64,000 nucleotides of DNA from Brachionus manjavacas (taxonomy: Eukaryota; Rotifera; Eurotatoria; Ploima; Brachionidae), in assembly GCA_019054805.1 (NCBI GenBank), contig JAHQIY010000001.1:5036501-5100500 (forward strand), written 5' to 3'. Shown piece by piece: positions 45,928 to 58,694 of the stretch. A program made the translations under genes and the position numbers. Each line of letters opens with the position of its first letter. Position 1 is the first letter of the stretch. The notes under the pieces are model-generated. The model searched no databases. It worked only from the letters and a program-made list of their open reading frames with translations, and had not been told where the DNA came from.

Positions 45928-48396
45928 CTAGATTCAGTTCTTCCAAATATTTGGAATAGCCGGTTATGCAAGTATTAATAAAAATTTACAAATTTAGAAA
46001 TAATTTTTTAATAAAAAAAATCATATACAAAAAATATAAAAATGGTACTAGATTTGACAAATATTACTAATGAAACAACACCAAGAGTGAGAGAGAGAGA
46101 AAGAGTTATTCATAAGAAATTCGTTCAAGTTAAGCTATAGGCTTTATTTGCAATGGGATTAAACACCGTTTTTTGTTTCATTAAAATGTTTATTTTTTAT
46201 TTGAAAATTAGTATCAACTTTTAAAATTGAATTACGTTTTTTTTTCGTATTCAAATTACATCGCATCTTTTTTTAAAACTCACATTGATTTTCTTGGTTA
46301 TGTTTGGCATTTAGATTAGTTTTTTCTTTTTTCTGAATTTCTAAAAGATGAATTTGTATTAATGTCAAATTTTTATATATATATATATATATTGTAAAAT
46401 GTGATATTTAGCTTGTTGCTAAAATGTTTAAAATTAAAAATATTGTGTCAAATTTGATGTCAAAAAGTTTTACTTTTAATCATTCTTGATTCAAAGTGTT
46501 AAAGGTGATTTAAACTTGAAATACAGAAACCAAACAAATATTAAATTATACTGAGATAAATTCTTCAATTTTTTTTTATTTGTTTTTTATTTACGCAGAG
46601 TTAATGAAGCAGAAACTGAATTTCATTTATGTCTTTTTAGTAAATAAATTACATTTGAATTTTTACAAATTAAATTTAAATAAATCTAAATTTTTTATAT
46701 TTTTTTCTTACGGTTTCTAAATCAAAAAAATTAAATAAACATAAACTAAAAATAAATATTTTTATTTATTTATTTTGAATATGAAGTCTTAAAATTTGCT
46801 TTTCAAGTGGCTCTTTCAAACATTTTTCTATGCCAAAAAACTAGTTTCCAAAATTTAGACCAGTTTTTGTCTTTAATAAAGACAAATAATATTTTAGTTA
46901 AAAGGTAGGTGAATAAGTTGCTAGTAACTGGTAAATATTTGACAGTTTCTTAAGAAATTTCTATTAAAAAGCTTCTAAATAAAAAGCTATTTATTGAGAA
47001 AAAAAGCAAATAAATTAACTTTAATAATAACAATGATAGCCAAATCAAATTTTTTTTGTTGTTTTTTTTTTACATAATGATTAATGTGGAACAAAAAGCT
47101 TAAAATTCTTTTTTTTAATTAAGAGCGTAGTTGAAATAAAAGTAAAAAATTTTAATTAAAATTAAAATTAGTCATTTAAAAAATTATGATTTAAATAAAA
47201 TACGTAATTTAAAATGACAAGAAAAAACGAATTTTTGTATTATTTATTTTTTGAAAATTAGTATAATTCTAGTAGCTATCTTATCTGATAAACAAAATAT
47301 TATTTATAAAAAATTACACTAATACTGATTTCCAAAATATAGCTTTTAAATTTATTTATCAAATGAACAAAATTTGTTAGATTTGATTACAAATTTTAGT
47401 TGCAATAATTCTAACTGCGATTTGTTAAAGTTATGTTATTAAGAATTTTTTAAAAATGTGTAATAATGTTTCATAATTAAATTAACATCAAAATGATTGA
47501 TCGCTAATTTTTTAAACAAAAACAAACAATAATTTTAAAAATTCAGGATAAGTTAATTCAGATATTCAAATTCATAATTTTTGAAATCATTGATACAAAT
47601 TAAAAAATAATTTTTTTTTTCACCAAAAAAATTAAATTTTAAAAGCATCAAATTTTTTTGTCTTTAAAATTTTTTAGTAATATCAACTAAATCTTTGAAT
47701 CTATTAAAGTTCAATAAAAAGGGATTTTTTAAAATTTTATTCATGAAAATAAACTTGACATAGCATGTCAACTAATTAGAAATTTTTTTTATTAAAATAC
47801 AATGTGACATTTTATATTTTTTCTATCCTTTGATCTTGATCTCTAACTTCAATTGCCAAAATTGTTTTTAGCAAAAATTTGTTCCAAATCCTTACTAATG
47901 AACAGGAAAGAGTTCAGATTTTTATTAGCGCTGATTACCTTAAAGCAAAATTATTAATTTTGAAATAAAAATAAAAAAAATTAAATTTAATTTCTTTTTT
48001 TAGAGCTTTTTAAAATAATCATTTTGAAAAAAACTAAAATCCAGAGAGCTTTAAGAAACCCTTTTTTTTGCCCGGAAAATGCTACGGGAACTTTTTATGT
48101 ATTCGGTGCACTTTTAAATCTGAATTTTTATGATTATGAAGGCTAAAAATCTTCTACAAAGATTTCCTCCAAAACAACACATTTGATAAGAATATTTTTT
48201 AATATTTCAATAATTTTTATCAATAATTTTTTTTATTAATTAAAAAAGTAAACTAAATTTTAAATTATGAAATGGACTCGAAAAAAAATTACTAGTTTGA
48301 CTTAATCATAATAATCTAGAATAAATAAATTTTTATATCGAATTTAAGATAGATTTTTTTGTCATTTCCACAAATACTTCGACGAAATTAAAATCT
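45928..48396. other. Gene-free AT-rich stretch
   Basis: No gene seen. Contains a (GA)n run at about 46090-46105 and a (TA)n run at 46374-46392. Confidence 0.55.
46374..46392. repeat. (TA)n microsatellite
   Basis: About nine uninterrupted TA units. Confidence 0.85.
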
Positions 48397-50834
48397 TTAA
48401 TTAAAAAGCTTTAATATTTCATTGTCGGTTGTTAATTCTTTTGAATAGCCAAGCCTAATCGTATTACTGGAAGAATTTAAATCGGACTCATCTGTAACAT
48501 AATCAGCCACTTCATTTTTTAAAGCTTCTAAAAGATTATCAATGCTTTCATCAATATCTATTTCAATTGATACCAAATGTTCATCTATGTTCGACAAGTA
48601 CTTATCCAATAAACCCACTACCAAAATTGATTGCTCGTTGTTTCTTTTAATATAAGTTATAATTTATTTTGTCTTAATTAAAAAATCCATTTTTTTTACC
48701 CAGTATAAACTGTAAGCTTCAAGTGATCATTTGAAAAATTAGAAATAAAAAAGCAGTCAGTAATCAATGACTGTTTGTTCAAATAAAAAATGCTTTTTGA
48801 TTCAAAATTAAAAATTTTTTCAAAGTTGAGCTTTTCTGTGATTAATCCGGTGAATAAATTTTCTTCAGTGCCATAAATTTTCAGCTTAACCACTGATCTT
48901 GTTAAACAAGATTCGTAATAATTAAGTACACTGAGATATAATTGTGGACTAAAGTTTGATTTGTTTATCGCCAGATTATCTGTTAAGTTAAATTTAACTG
49001 GAAAGTATTGTCTGAAAAAATCAATTTCATTTTTAAAATTAATTAAAATTGTTGCTTCAAATTCAAAATTTGATATTACTTTTCCAACAAACTCTTCACT
49101 TAGTTCCAAAGTTAATAAACTCAAATTTGAATTTGATTCTTTTTCGATGATTTTTAAAAAATTTTCTGCTTGAAATTGACCATGTTCGAAAACTTTGACC
49201 AAATCTGAATCAAGCTTCATACTAAACTGTTTGCATTCATGATCCAGGATTTTTTGCTCGAATGAGCTATTTTTTACCAAAACAGTAATGGTCAAATTAT
49301 TAAGTTCATACGAAGATTCAATGATAAAATTGAGCAGCAATTTCTGGCTAAGAAAACAGCTCCATTGAGCACACAAATTAAAAGAGGAATTATGTGTAGG
49401 TGCCGAGGTCTGAACTGGTTTGAATTCTTTGGAATAAACATCTACCAATTTGGGAAGAGATAAATTGTGGTTTGTTTGTTGGTAAAACATGTTCGATATT
49501 TCGGCAATGAACGCAAGTTTTTGTCTCAATTTGATAAGTAAGTCTTCGTTTAATAGATCACTCGTCCGATCTTTGTGTTCTAGCACCTTGATCAAATCGG
49601 CCACACAGTTTCCTTCTTTCGCTTCTGCTTGATTTAGACTGACACTCAACTCCATGGAAAAATCATTTGTATCAGAGTTGTGACTGAGGTCAAATCTTGG
49701 TGAAAAATCGAAATTTTTTTTGAGCAAAAACTCCTCATTTGTGTCCTGAATGATCAAAAAATGGTTCGAATCTTCCAAAAAATAGTCAACCAATATTGCT
49801 AATGTTTGGTTCGATTCATAAACTACCTTTAAATCAGGCAGGCTAAAAATTAGATAAAATTTTTTTTCATTTACAATCAAATATTGCCTATCATCTATTT
49901 TGATAAAATTGATTCGTGACACTGCTTGATTTAGTTTTCTGGTAAAAAATCTCATGCCATTTTTTAAGCCGATTATGAAGCTTCTATCATTGAGTACTAT
50001 ATTCAGATAACATGTTCCTTTTAGAAAAAAAACTGAATTGTTCTCACCTATTAGAAAATCTGCTAGACACTGTGATATAACTTGAAGTGGCTTTTTCGAA
50101 TAATTTTTGTTTAAAGAGAAAACATTATCGGTTTCATCCAACAAACTGAGATCTTTATTGATAAACTGTGCATACTCGGAAAGCATTTTTTCATTGTTCA
50201 AAGGCAAAACTCCACCAAAAGGCTCTATTAGATAATTTTGTAGATAAATTTTGTTCTTATTTTCAAAATGTATAGTAGTTAACAATTTAAAATTAAGATG
50301 ATTGAGTGCTTCATCAGTATTCAGCTCAATGCTAGTCCAGTTTAGAACTCTGACTTGATCGAATGAAAATTCGGTCTTGATCGGATAGGTCATGCATTCA
50401 AGTCTGGAGTTAAAGTTATGGTAAATTTTTACTCCAAAATCAGCATTCAGTACATCAATTGAAAAAAAGAAAAAATTTTTCCCGAATAGCTTTATGTATA
50501 TATCAGTACCACTAAGGGCAAAAATCTCAGACAATTGTAGAGAAAGTTGAATATCAAATTTGAATTTTTCCGATATTGAATCAAACACAAGACAAATTAA
50601 TCTTTTGACAGATTTATTTACCAGGCCAGAGAATATAATTGTCTCATTTTGGTTGAAAATTGGATTTTCTTGGTCAAATACAAAGGTCTCAGTCTCCGTA
50701 TTGATAATGTCCTGGTGAATTTGATCCCAAATTTTAGTCAAAGTATTGTACCTGTATTGTTTTACCTCAATACCATTCAGCTCGACTGATAAATTCAACA
50801 GAAAACTTTTTGCACTGGTCACTATTCTATTCAT
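48397..50834 (-). CDS. Divergent FANCB-like protein, 793 aa or longer
   Basis: Two exons, 50834-48700 and 48643-48397, join in phase 2 to 793 aa. I see no motif that names it at once. The architecture fits FANCB (human 859 aa), the Fanconi anaemia core subunit that dimerises the FANCL-FAAP100 module: a long beta-rich N-terminal half and a mid-part LVDYFLEDSNHFLIIQD resembling the LIDDFIGSGTEQVLLLF segment. The C-terminal strand-helix LKLTVYTGNNEQSILVVGLL resembles FANCB's (E)GILIIYSRNQTVMFQ, followed by an acidic helical tail. Open frame continues upstream of the first Met (IYSFSKD) to an acceptor-like tttattttag, so a further 5' exon is likely. The identification is tentative; another beta-propeller scaffold such as FAAP100 is possible. 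Confidence 0.5.
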
Positions 50835-51654
50835 GTCTTTCGAGAACGAATATATTTCTAAAATAAAATTTTTAATATAAGTGTTTTAATTCAAAACATT
50901 TTTTTATAGAGAATATTTTACGAAGGAGATTTTAATCAGATAACTAAATATTAAAAATTGGTTAAATCTAAGTATTTTTTTTTAATTTTATTACTATATC
51001 TGTTTTGAGCTTCAAATAAAAAAATTCAAAAATAAAATAATTTTTCAAAAATGAAATAAAAAAGAAAATAAAAACCCTTTAGTTCAAAGCCCAAAATTAA
51101 TACTAAATAGTATAAAGAATGTTGTAAAGGATTGTAAGAAAAATACAGTTGGGAAAAGAAAGTTTGGATGAAGGATCCTTTATTTAAACGGATTTTAAAA
51201 AGATACCAAAATGAAACCAGGTCTTAAGGTGCTATAAAGGAAAAAACAACAATCCTTGAGTAATTGGCTTGTTTGCATGTTTTTGAGTCAAAATTAATCT
51301 TGCTTGAATTGGCAAAATTGATGTAATTTTTAAAATCAAAATAGATTATAAAAATTGTTAATAAAATCTTTTAAGAGCCACATAAGAACTTTCAGAAATC
51401 TTTAGAAATCAAAATTGAGGTTATTTTTTTTCGAAATTTTATGTTTAAGTCTTAATTCTTGCAAAAAAATCTGCGTCAAGTTTTTTTCAACTTTAGAAAT
51501 AAAAAAAATCCAAAATTTAAATCGAAAAATAGTTAAAATAAATTAGACATTTTTTTATATTTTTTAATTCTTTTAATTTATTTTTGATTTGAATATCGAA
51601 ATGCAAAAAAAATTACAATAGATCAGAATATAAAACAATATTTCACTAATAATT

Positions 51655-51735
51655 AAATTGTCATATGAAAATAAACAAAATCGTCATTTGGATAATTAAA
51701 TTAAAGATTTTAATTCATAGAAAGTTTTTTATTTA
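51655..51735 (+). repeat. Partial, diverged copy of repeat R
   Basis: Shares atatgaaaat, cgtcat(a/t)tggataatta and aaagattttaat in the same order with 12580-12660 and 13330-13405. Confidence 0.6.
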
Positions 51736-52074
51736 TTGTATTAATTCCAAATTAAAATTTATTCTTCCTATTTTATATCTTTTATCAGTTTTTGAAAATA
51801 CAGATGAATTTTTTGTTTTTTTTTAGATTTTTTAAAGATATAAGAATATTCAAGTCATTCGCAGTATTCAAGAGTATATTTTTATTTAATTAAAATCAAT
51901 TATGCATTTTTTTTAAAATATTAAAAAGAATTAAATTTAGATTTTTTTTAATTAAAAAAATTAATCAAAACTTAAAGTGCTTGTTGATTCGATTTTTTCG
52001 TGATTTTTTTTTAGATTAATCTATTTAGACGAAGAAGGATCAATTTCCTCAACTTTTAAAATTAAAATAAAATT

Positions 52075-52080
52075 TTTATT
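52075..52080 (-). terminator. Polyadenylation signal of the acyltransferase gene
   Basis: TTTATT on the plus strand, 33 bp beyond the minus-strand stop codon. Confidence 0.5.
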
Positions 52081-52112
52081 CAATTTAAAAACTTTAATTA
52101 AAATTTAAAAAT

Positions 52113-53378
52113 CTATTTAAATGAGTCGATGATAAAATTGTCAATGTTATTTGACATAAATTGCTGATAAATGTAGAAAGTGAAGCTAAGGCAAAGAAAA
52201 GATCTTACAAAAAGACTATAATAGCTTAAGAGAAAAATTAGAGATAAACTCAGGAACCAAAAAATTGGGTACATTGTCAAATAAAAATTGTTTACAAGAT
52301 CATCATTGGTTTCATAATTTTGTCCAATTTGTTCTTGTTGGTAAAATTTTCTCAAAAAATCCTCCTTCTTTTGCCATCGGTCACAAATCCACTCTTCGAG
52401 TATTTCAGCATTTGGTTTTTCATTTTTGCCTGCAAAAATTTTCTCACAACTGAACTTGTCTATATAAAAGTGAATCTCATTTGGCATGTTTCCTGCCAAA
52501 AAGTCTGTCTCACGCTCGGGCATTTTTCCACCTCGGTAACCAACTGTCACATCATGGATACAATCGATTTGATCATTTGCGTACATTCGATTGAAAATGT
52601 AATTGAAACCGGTGACCCGAGGATGAATGACGTATTCGTATCTAGGCAGGTTTTTTTCATCAGCAAATTTGTTCGACTTTTCGATCGAGTCCTGGGTCAT
52701 ATTAGTGCCTTCAGGAAATATCAATATCTTAAAATAACAAAATATCAATTGAAGTTAAATAAATTTTATACAAACAAACCATAATTTTTTTTTCAATTTT
52801 ATTATAATAGTCTATAAATTTGTTAAATATATTCTGGTCTTCGGTCCACTTTCTTTTTATGAAAATAAACAGAGCTGTTTGCATAGCCCAAGCTGAAATT
52901 CAAAAATTAAAATTAAAGTTCTTGAAAAAAATAGCACTAACCTGGGCCAGGTATACGCTTTAGACTGTCTTTGAGTATTATTTTTATCTGAGATAGCGCT
53001 TTGAGTCTGTAAAGGATGCAAAAATAGAACAGCCAGTCGAGCCTAGTGCGATGGTTCATGACCACAATGGAACTTTTTCTAGATTCATAGTTATTTATTT
53101 TAGACACATGCATGTATATTTTTATGTTACAGAATTTTTCTAATAGATACTAGGAGAAGGTTTTTTATTTATTTAAAATGTTATTTTTGAGAGATACTTA
53201 CCACAGCAAAGCCGAACCAAATTCGTAGCGAAGAGTCACACAAACTGTGGTAGAGTTTTCGATTGAAGAAGAGTAAAATTGTGTATGGAAACAGCAAATA
53301 CAATGTTCCGATTGTACTAGTAACATAAAGCATTAGAATAACCAGCAGATACTTTATCTTTACTCCTTTGATTGCCAT
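52113..53378 (-). CDS. LCLAT1: Lysocardiolipin/lysophospholipid acyltransferase (LCLAT1-like, PlsC family)
   Basis: Four exons, 53378-53202, 53149-52942, 52892-52780 and 52727-52113, join in frame to 370 aa (human 376-414). It has an N-terminal membrane helix (YLLVILMLYVTSTIGTLYLL), the catalytic motif NHRTRLDWLF (NHX4D), and PGPAWAMQTALFIFIKRKW. The glycerol-3-phosphate-binding motif ILIFPEGTNMT follows, then YEYVIHPRVTGF, HDVTVGY and PNEIHFYI, typical of the AGPAT8/LCLAT1 subgroup. The C-terminus has two more hydrophobic segments. It transfers acyl chains to lysocardiolipin, lysophosphatidylinositol or related lipids in ER or mitochondria-associated membranes. The donor of intron 3 (ATG|GTTTGT) is weak but keeps frame. 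It is head-to-head with CARNMT1, 188 bp apart. AGPAT5 is the closest alternative. Confidence 0.9.
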
Positions 53379-53566
53379 TTTTCTTTCGCCAAATCAAAAA
53401 TCAAATCAATTGATTCTAATTTTTTTTTTCATTATATTTTTTAAATAGAAACCAAAGTGTAAATATAGTTTTATAATTTTTGAAAAATTCTTCTATAATT
53501 ATAATAATTCATTACATAGAAAATAATTTAGTATTTTCAATAGACTTTGGTAAGATATATAAAAAT
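53379..53566. promoter_or_regulatory. Shared bidirectional promoter, acyltransferase / CARNMT1
   Basis: 188 bp between divergent start codons; both 5' UTRs and both core promoters must fit here. Confidence 0.6.
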
Positions 53567-56500
53567 ATGAGTGCTGAAAACGAAAACGTATTTCAAGATA
53601 GAAAAGAACTCGAGCATTTCCAACAAGTAGTCAACTCTTTCAAAGCATATCAGTAAGATTTTTGCTAATTATTTGACTGAAAAAATTTAAATTGCATATG
53701 AAATTTTTTAAATATATTTTGGAAAAAATAAAAATTCTGATTTATTCTAATTTATTTCAAAAAGTTAATAAATATTTGTTGGAAAAAATTTTTAAACACA
53801 AAAATATCTTAAATTATATTTTTTGATATTCTACTATAACAACAACAATTTATTTTATTTTTATTTATTAAATAGCTATTGATTTATGCTTTGGGAGTAA
53901 TTTTAAGTTTTTAAGCTAAAATATGAAATTATTTTTATATCTAAAGCCTTCATTCCGTAAATTAATTTCTATACTGTGTAGAAAACATTGTCCTCACAGT
54001 TAGATTTTTGATTTTTGTGGACCAGCCTAGATTACAGTAAATAATTGATTCTTTTTACATTTAATAAAATCTTTAATAAAATAAAATATTATTTTTAGAC
54101 AAAATTAACAGTATTACTTATATTAAATTAGATTACTTAAATAAAATAAATTAATTTTGTTTATTTGAAAAAAAATGAAGAATGATAAAATAATCATGTT
54201 TTTTTTTCTGTTTAACATTATTCAATAAACCAAAAAGTAGAAAAAAACAAAAAAGAATTGGTTTTATCTTTAAAATATCAAAAAGAATAAATCCAAAATA
54301 TCCTTTTTAATAAATTTTAAATCATTTGATAGATTTTCCAGTTATCTTTTTTACAAATTGAAATATCTTTAATGCGCTTTATTATTTTTTTCGTTGTTTT
54401 AGGAACAAATTTTAAAAGAATCTTTAACTAAATAAATTTCAGTTTATTTAAATTATGTTGTTCGATTTTTTTTGATTTAGAAAAGATTTTTTTAATAAGA
54501 AAATTAAGTATAAATCAATATATTTATTTCATTAGGTTGGCGTAGGTAAAAACTACAGCACTATCTGAATTTGACTTTTTCGATCACAAATTCTTATTCT
54601 GCATTTATGAAAAGCCAATTTTTTAGCGGGAGATTTAAATTTTTTTTCGTCTATCTCTTTTAAAATATTAGCTCCAAAATTATTAGTTTTATCTTTTTGT
54701 GTCTTAAAATCTCATGATTTAGTATACATATTTAATTATTATTTTACAGAATCTTAAAGCTCTTTTTCTAATCTACAAAATGCTGCATTCATTTTATTCT
54801 AATAGAATGAAGAGGAAATTAACAAATAAAACTCAAGTAAAAGATTTGTGTGCTAAATATACATGAAAATATGAGAAAGGCATATTTAGAGATTCTTGGA
54901 TTGTGAAATTTTTATGTGATAAAAAAATTTCAAGTTCTCAATTTCAGAAAATTTTTTTTTTCATCTCTAAAAACAAAACTTTTTTATAAATAAATTTTGA
55001 ATAATTCAAAATATTACAATATAAAGTTATCTGTCTATTTATATTGATAATTTTTTTTCTCAATATTATAACATCTGAAAATAAACGTTGGAATTAGTTA
55101 AATAATGAAAAAATATGACTGAAAGTTTTTAAATAAATTGTGAAAATTTTAAAGATTTAATCAATAATGAATTTGAAAAAAAATTATTGCATAAAATTTA
55201 TCTTTTAAAGATATTCTAAAAAATAAATATTTATTAAAAATTCATTTTAATTAATCAGACAAATCTTATTAGAAAATAAACTTAATTAAATAAAAATTTA
55301 AGTTTAACGGAGTTTGTTACATTATATTAAGCTAATAAAGAATTGGTTTGATACAAGTATTTTGATTTTCAACTGTTTGTAGCATTCAGCTAAAGAACTT
55401 CACTTTTAAATTGAGCTATAAAATTAGAATCAGATAATTCGTTCAAAAAACTTATCTAATATTATACTTTATTGTCAAAAATCAATTATTATCTTCATCT
55501 TGATAAAATTAAATTGTCTTTTTATGAGATATGCGTGATTCGACAACAAAACAGCAAGAATCTGACAGATTTTGCATGGCTATTTCAATGTATATTTTTC
55601 TTTTTTACTTATTTTTTTTTAGTTTAGTTATATCCAAATTCGAAAAAATCATAATCATATGACTTAAATGTGAAATTTTTTTTTCTCTAAAATTTTACTT
55701 CTAATAATTTTAACAATTTGCATAATAAAACTTATTTTGTGAAAAATATTTTCGAATGATTTACAGAAAAATCGGCCTTTCAAGTGTTAACAAAATAGAC
55801 CAAAATTTCTCTTTATTTGGCCCTTTTTTTACTTACGTAAATTTTCGAAAATCTTCATGTCATTGAAGTACAAAAACTTTTTTAAATTATTTTTAAAAAA
55901 AGACTACTTTTTACTATTTTGCACTTTTTTTTAATGTTTTAAATTTCACATAGCTTTAATTTATAAATCATATTTTTAAAATAATTTAATAGCAAGATTT
56001 TAAATTTTTTTTTCAAAAACACCTTTATTTTATACATTTTTATATAAAATTGTTGATCGATTGAGTAAAACTTTATATTATTTTTTGTACAAAATGTTAC
56101 ATTTTTTAAAAACTTTGAAAAACCCAAAACGTCTTCCTTGCCAAACGATTTCTAATTACCAAGTACTGAGTAATGGGTAAAATTTTTTAAAAATTTAATA
56201 TTTAGATTTAACAAAATATCAAAGTCTATTAGCATAAATTTCAGTTTTTTTTGCCTTTTTCTCTTCATATGGTTTAGCTTTTGTTTGAGTAAAAGTGTGG
56301 CTAATTCGCTGAACACTTTTCACTCTCTTGACCAAGGACACAAAGATTATTTGTTTGAATTCGAAGACAATTGCAAGCAGCTACTAGAGTGTATAGATCA
56401 TAACAAATTTTTAATCGGTCTTTTTCTGAGGGATGTCGAGTGCATGTTCAGCAATTCTAAAGCTGACGAGGTAAAGTGCTGTGTAGCATTTAATCAAGAG

Positions 56501-57742
56501 TGTTTAATTTAGAAATATTCAGCTGAATGTTTCAGAAGGTAGTTGTCATTCGGCTCAAGACGTTGACCGAGTATGTACCACCCTGAAACAGATATCTAGA
56601 GACTGGTCTTCAGTGGGAGAACAAGAGCGCTCTCTTTGCTACAAACCTTTACTAATTGAGCTAGAAAAACTTTATGCTGAAAAAAAGTAATAGAAAAAAT
56701 ATGTCAAAAAATTTATTTTTCATTCAGAAATAAGTCCTAGTGATGTTAGCGTTTTGGTCCCTGGCAGTGGTTTGGGCAGGCTTGCGTTTGACATTGCGTC
56801 CAAAGGCTTTAAGTGTGAAGGAAACGAGTTTAGTATGCACATGTTAATTGTCTCCAACTTCATAATCAATAAGTAAAGTAACGTTGTGAACTAAAGTACA
56901 AACTGAACAAAAATATTTCCTTTTCTTTTGAAAAATTTAAATTAAAAATTTTTGAGCCTTGAATTATTTTTTTGAAAAAGATAAAAAATGAAACACTAAA
57001 TTGATTTTAAAAAATTTTCTGAAAATTTTTTTATTTTTAATTTCAATTTTTCAAAAGAAAAAAAAGAACTATTATTTTCCAATTTGTACTGAATTTCACA
57101 ATGCCCAAAATAAGAAAATTAAATTCTCTACTAAACCATATTGATGCTTGCTGTTAAGATGCTTTATGAAAAATCAATACAAAGTCTTTCCTTATGTGGA
57201 CTCTTGGTCAAATAATTTAAAATTTGAGAATCAATTGAGAGCTGTTGAATTTCCGGACGTGTCTCCGCAAGAGTTTGTTGAACGATTGAGCAATTTTTCA
57301 ATGGTGGCCGGTGACTTTTTAGAGGTGTACAACGAAGAGAGCACATTCGATTGCATAGTTACGTGTTTTTTTATTGACACGGCTCACAATGTCATCGATT
57401 ATATTGAGAAAATTTGGATGCTGTTGAAAGAAGGCGGCTACTGGATCAATCTTGGACCATTGCTTTATCATTACAGCAAAATAGAAGGCCAAATGTCCAT
57501 CGAATTGAGCTATGAGCAGATCAAACGGGTCATTGAAAAAGTCGGCTTCAACTTCATGGTAAGATCAAAGAAATTGTTGTTGACGCTTTTTTTGTTTCAA
57601 AATTTTATTTTAATTTTTATTCAAGAGAGAAGAGTTCGGACTCGAAACTAAGTACAATTCGGATGATAAGTCCTTGTTGAAGTATGTGTATGAGAGCATA
57701 TTTTTTACAGTACAGAGGCCGAGTCTTATTTGTTCGAAGTAG
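53567..57742 (+). CDS. CARNMT1: Carnosine N-methyltransferase (N2227 family)
   Basis: Six exons (53567-53652, 56290-56470, 56523-56686, 56735-56872, 57159-57558, 57626-57742) join in frame to 361 aa; human is 409. The order of conserved segments matches the family: LEHFQQVVNSFKAY, LLECIDHNKFLI, TLKQISRDWSSVG, the SAM-binding VLVPGSGLGRLAFDIASKGF, CEGNEFSMHM, WSNN, MVAGDFLEVY, then DCIVTCFFIDTAHNVIDYIE with WINLGPLLYHY and IELSYEQIKRVI. It methylates the imidazole of carnosine to anserine and of peptide histidines, using SAM, in cytosol and nucleus. The acceptor of exon 4 was set at aaataag|T because the nearer cag gives a stop. Intron 1 is 2.6 kb and contains a transposon arm. AATAAA lies at 57864. 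Confidence 0.96.
53653..56289 (+). other. CARNMT1 intron 1 (2.6 kb)
   Basis: AT-rich; contains the diverged fold-back transposon arm at 54535-54795. Nothing else recognised. Confidence 0.7.
54535..54795 (+). mobile_element. Solo diverged arm of the fold-back transposon family
   Basis: The run actatctgaattt and the neighbouring (g/c)ac(t/a)ttttcga, caaaattc-like and tctgc blocks align in order with 23571-23625. Later blocks (cttaaaatctc, agaatcttaaagctc, ctacaaaatgct) align with 23729-23812. No inverted partner was found within the intron. Confidence 0.6.
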
Positions 57743-58490
57743 AAATATTTTAAAAGAAAACGCAGCACTTGAGAACTAATTTAAAAGGTGCTATGTTTAA
57801 ATTTTGTTTCAAGAGCTTTTAAATTTAAGAAAAAAAGCAATTTAAATGTTTGTATATAGGATCAATAAAATCAACTTTTATCGTTTTCAAGCTTTTATTT
57901 AAACATATTTTTGTTTACTTCTTAGCTTGGTATTTTAACCTAGAACTAAACGAAGGCAGAGTAATTTAAATAGAACAGCTACACGCTAAAAAAAAAATTG
58001 ACAAGCTTCCCAAGGTTATTTTAATTCAAATGTCCATGTCACTTGATATGTCACACTGGCAATTATCCTAGTTTAAATGGACGCTTTTTCTTCAAGTCTT
58101 AAACCACTAAGTTGACCCAAAGAGTATGGGCCGACCGGTGGCGATTTTAGAGCTAGAACAACTTTTCGTTTTCTAAGCTATCTTAACTCATCCATATTTT
58201 TTGAAATTTTCCAACAAAAAAACTTTTAACCTGGAATAAAAAAAAGGTCTCTTGAAATAAAAATATTCTCCATTTAGCTAAAAATAAATTTAAATGAAAA
58301 CAATTTTATTTTCAAAAATTATAAAATAAAGTCTAAATTAAATGCTTAATGCTTAAATTGCTTTAATCAATTCAAGAATTTTTTAATGATTGCACAATGA
58401 AGTGATTTTTTGGCTCAGATAAATAATTAAATTTTTTCTCTCAATTCTTTCATGTAATCTGATCGATAAGATTTTCAATTTTATTTATCG
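57743..58490. other. Downstream flank of CARNMT1
   Basis: Contains the AATAAA at 57864-57869; otherwise nothing recognised. Confidence 0.5.
57864..57869 (+). terminator. Polyadenylation signal of CARNMT1
   Basis: AATAAA about 120 bp after the stop codon. Confidence 0.55.
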
Positions 58491-58496
58491 CATCAC

Positions 58497-58694
58497 TTGA
58501 GCATGGTTTTAGGGTATCACAACAAAAAAGAAGAATGTCGTGCACAGTATGTCATGAATAGTGATGGATTAATGCAATTGCAAATAAGTGACATTAAGTG
58601 CCAATTGAAAAATTTGCTGAATGTAACGTCTTCGCAAATAAAGAAAAAATCAATAAATGATTCAGTTGATTTTCAAGTACGGCAAGAGTATTAG
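58497..58694 (+). CDS. Possible small protein of 65 aa, unrecognised
   Basis: An open frame with less A/T-biased codons than the surrounding spacer. A Met-rich start (MSMVLGYHNKKEECRAQYVM) is followed by a hydrophilic helix-like part (LQLQISDIKCQLKNLLNVTS). No domain was recognised. A GT (tcaa|gtacgg, near 58677) could be a donor to an unseen exon. It may be a real short gene, a first exon, or chance. Confidence 0.28.
   Translation: MSMVLGYHNKKEECRAQYVMNSDGLMQLQISDIKCQLKNLLNVTSSQIKKKSINDSVDFQVRQEY

Larger units (their letters stand above)
50850..52112. other. No gene seen; diverged copy of repeat R
   Basis: AT-rich spacer. A partial repeat R copy lies at about 51655-51735. No upstream exon of the preceding minus-strand gene could be recognised. 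Confidence 0.5.
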
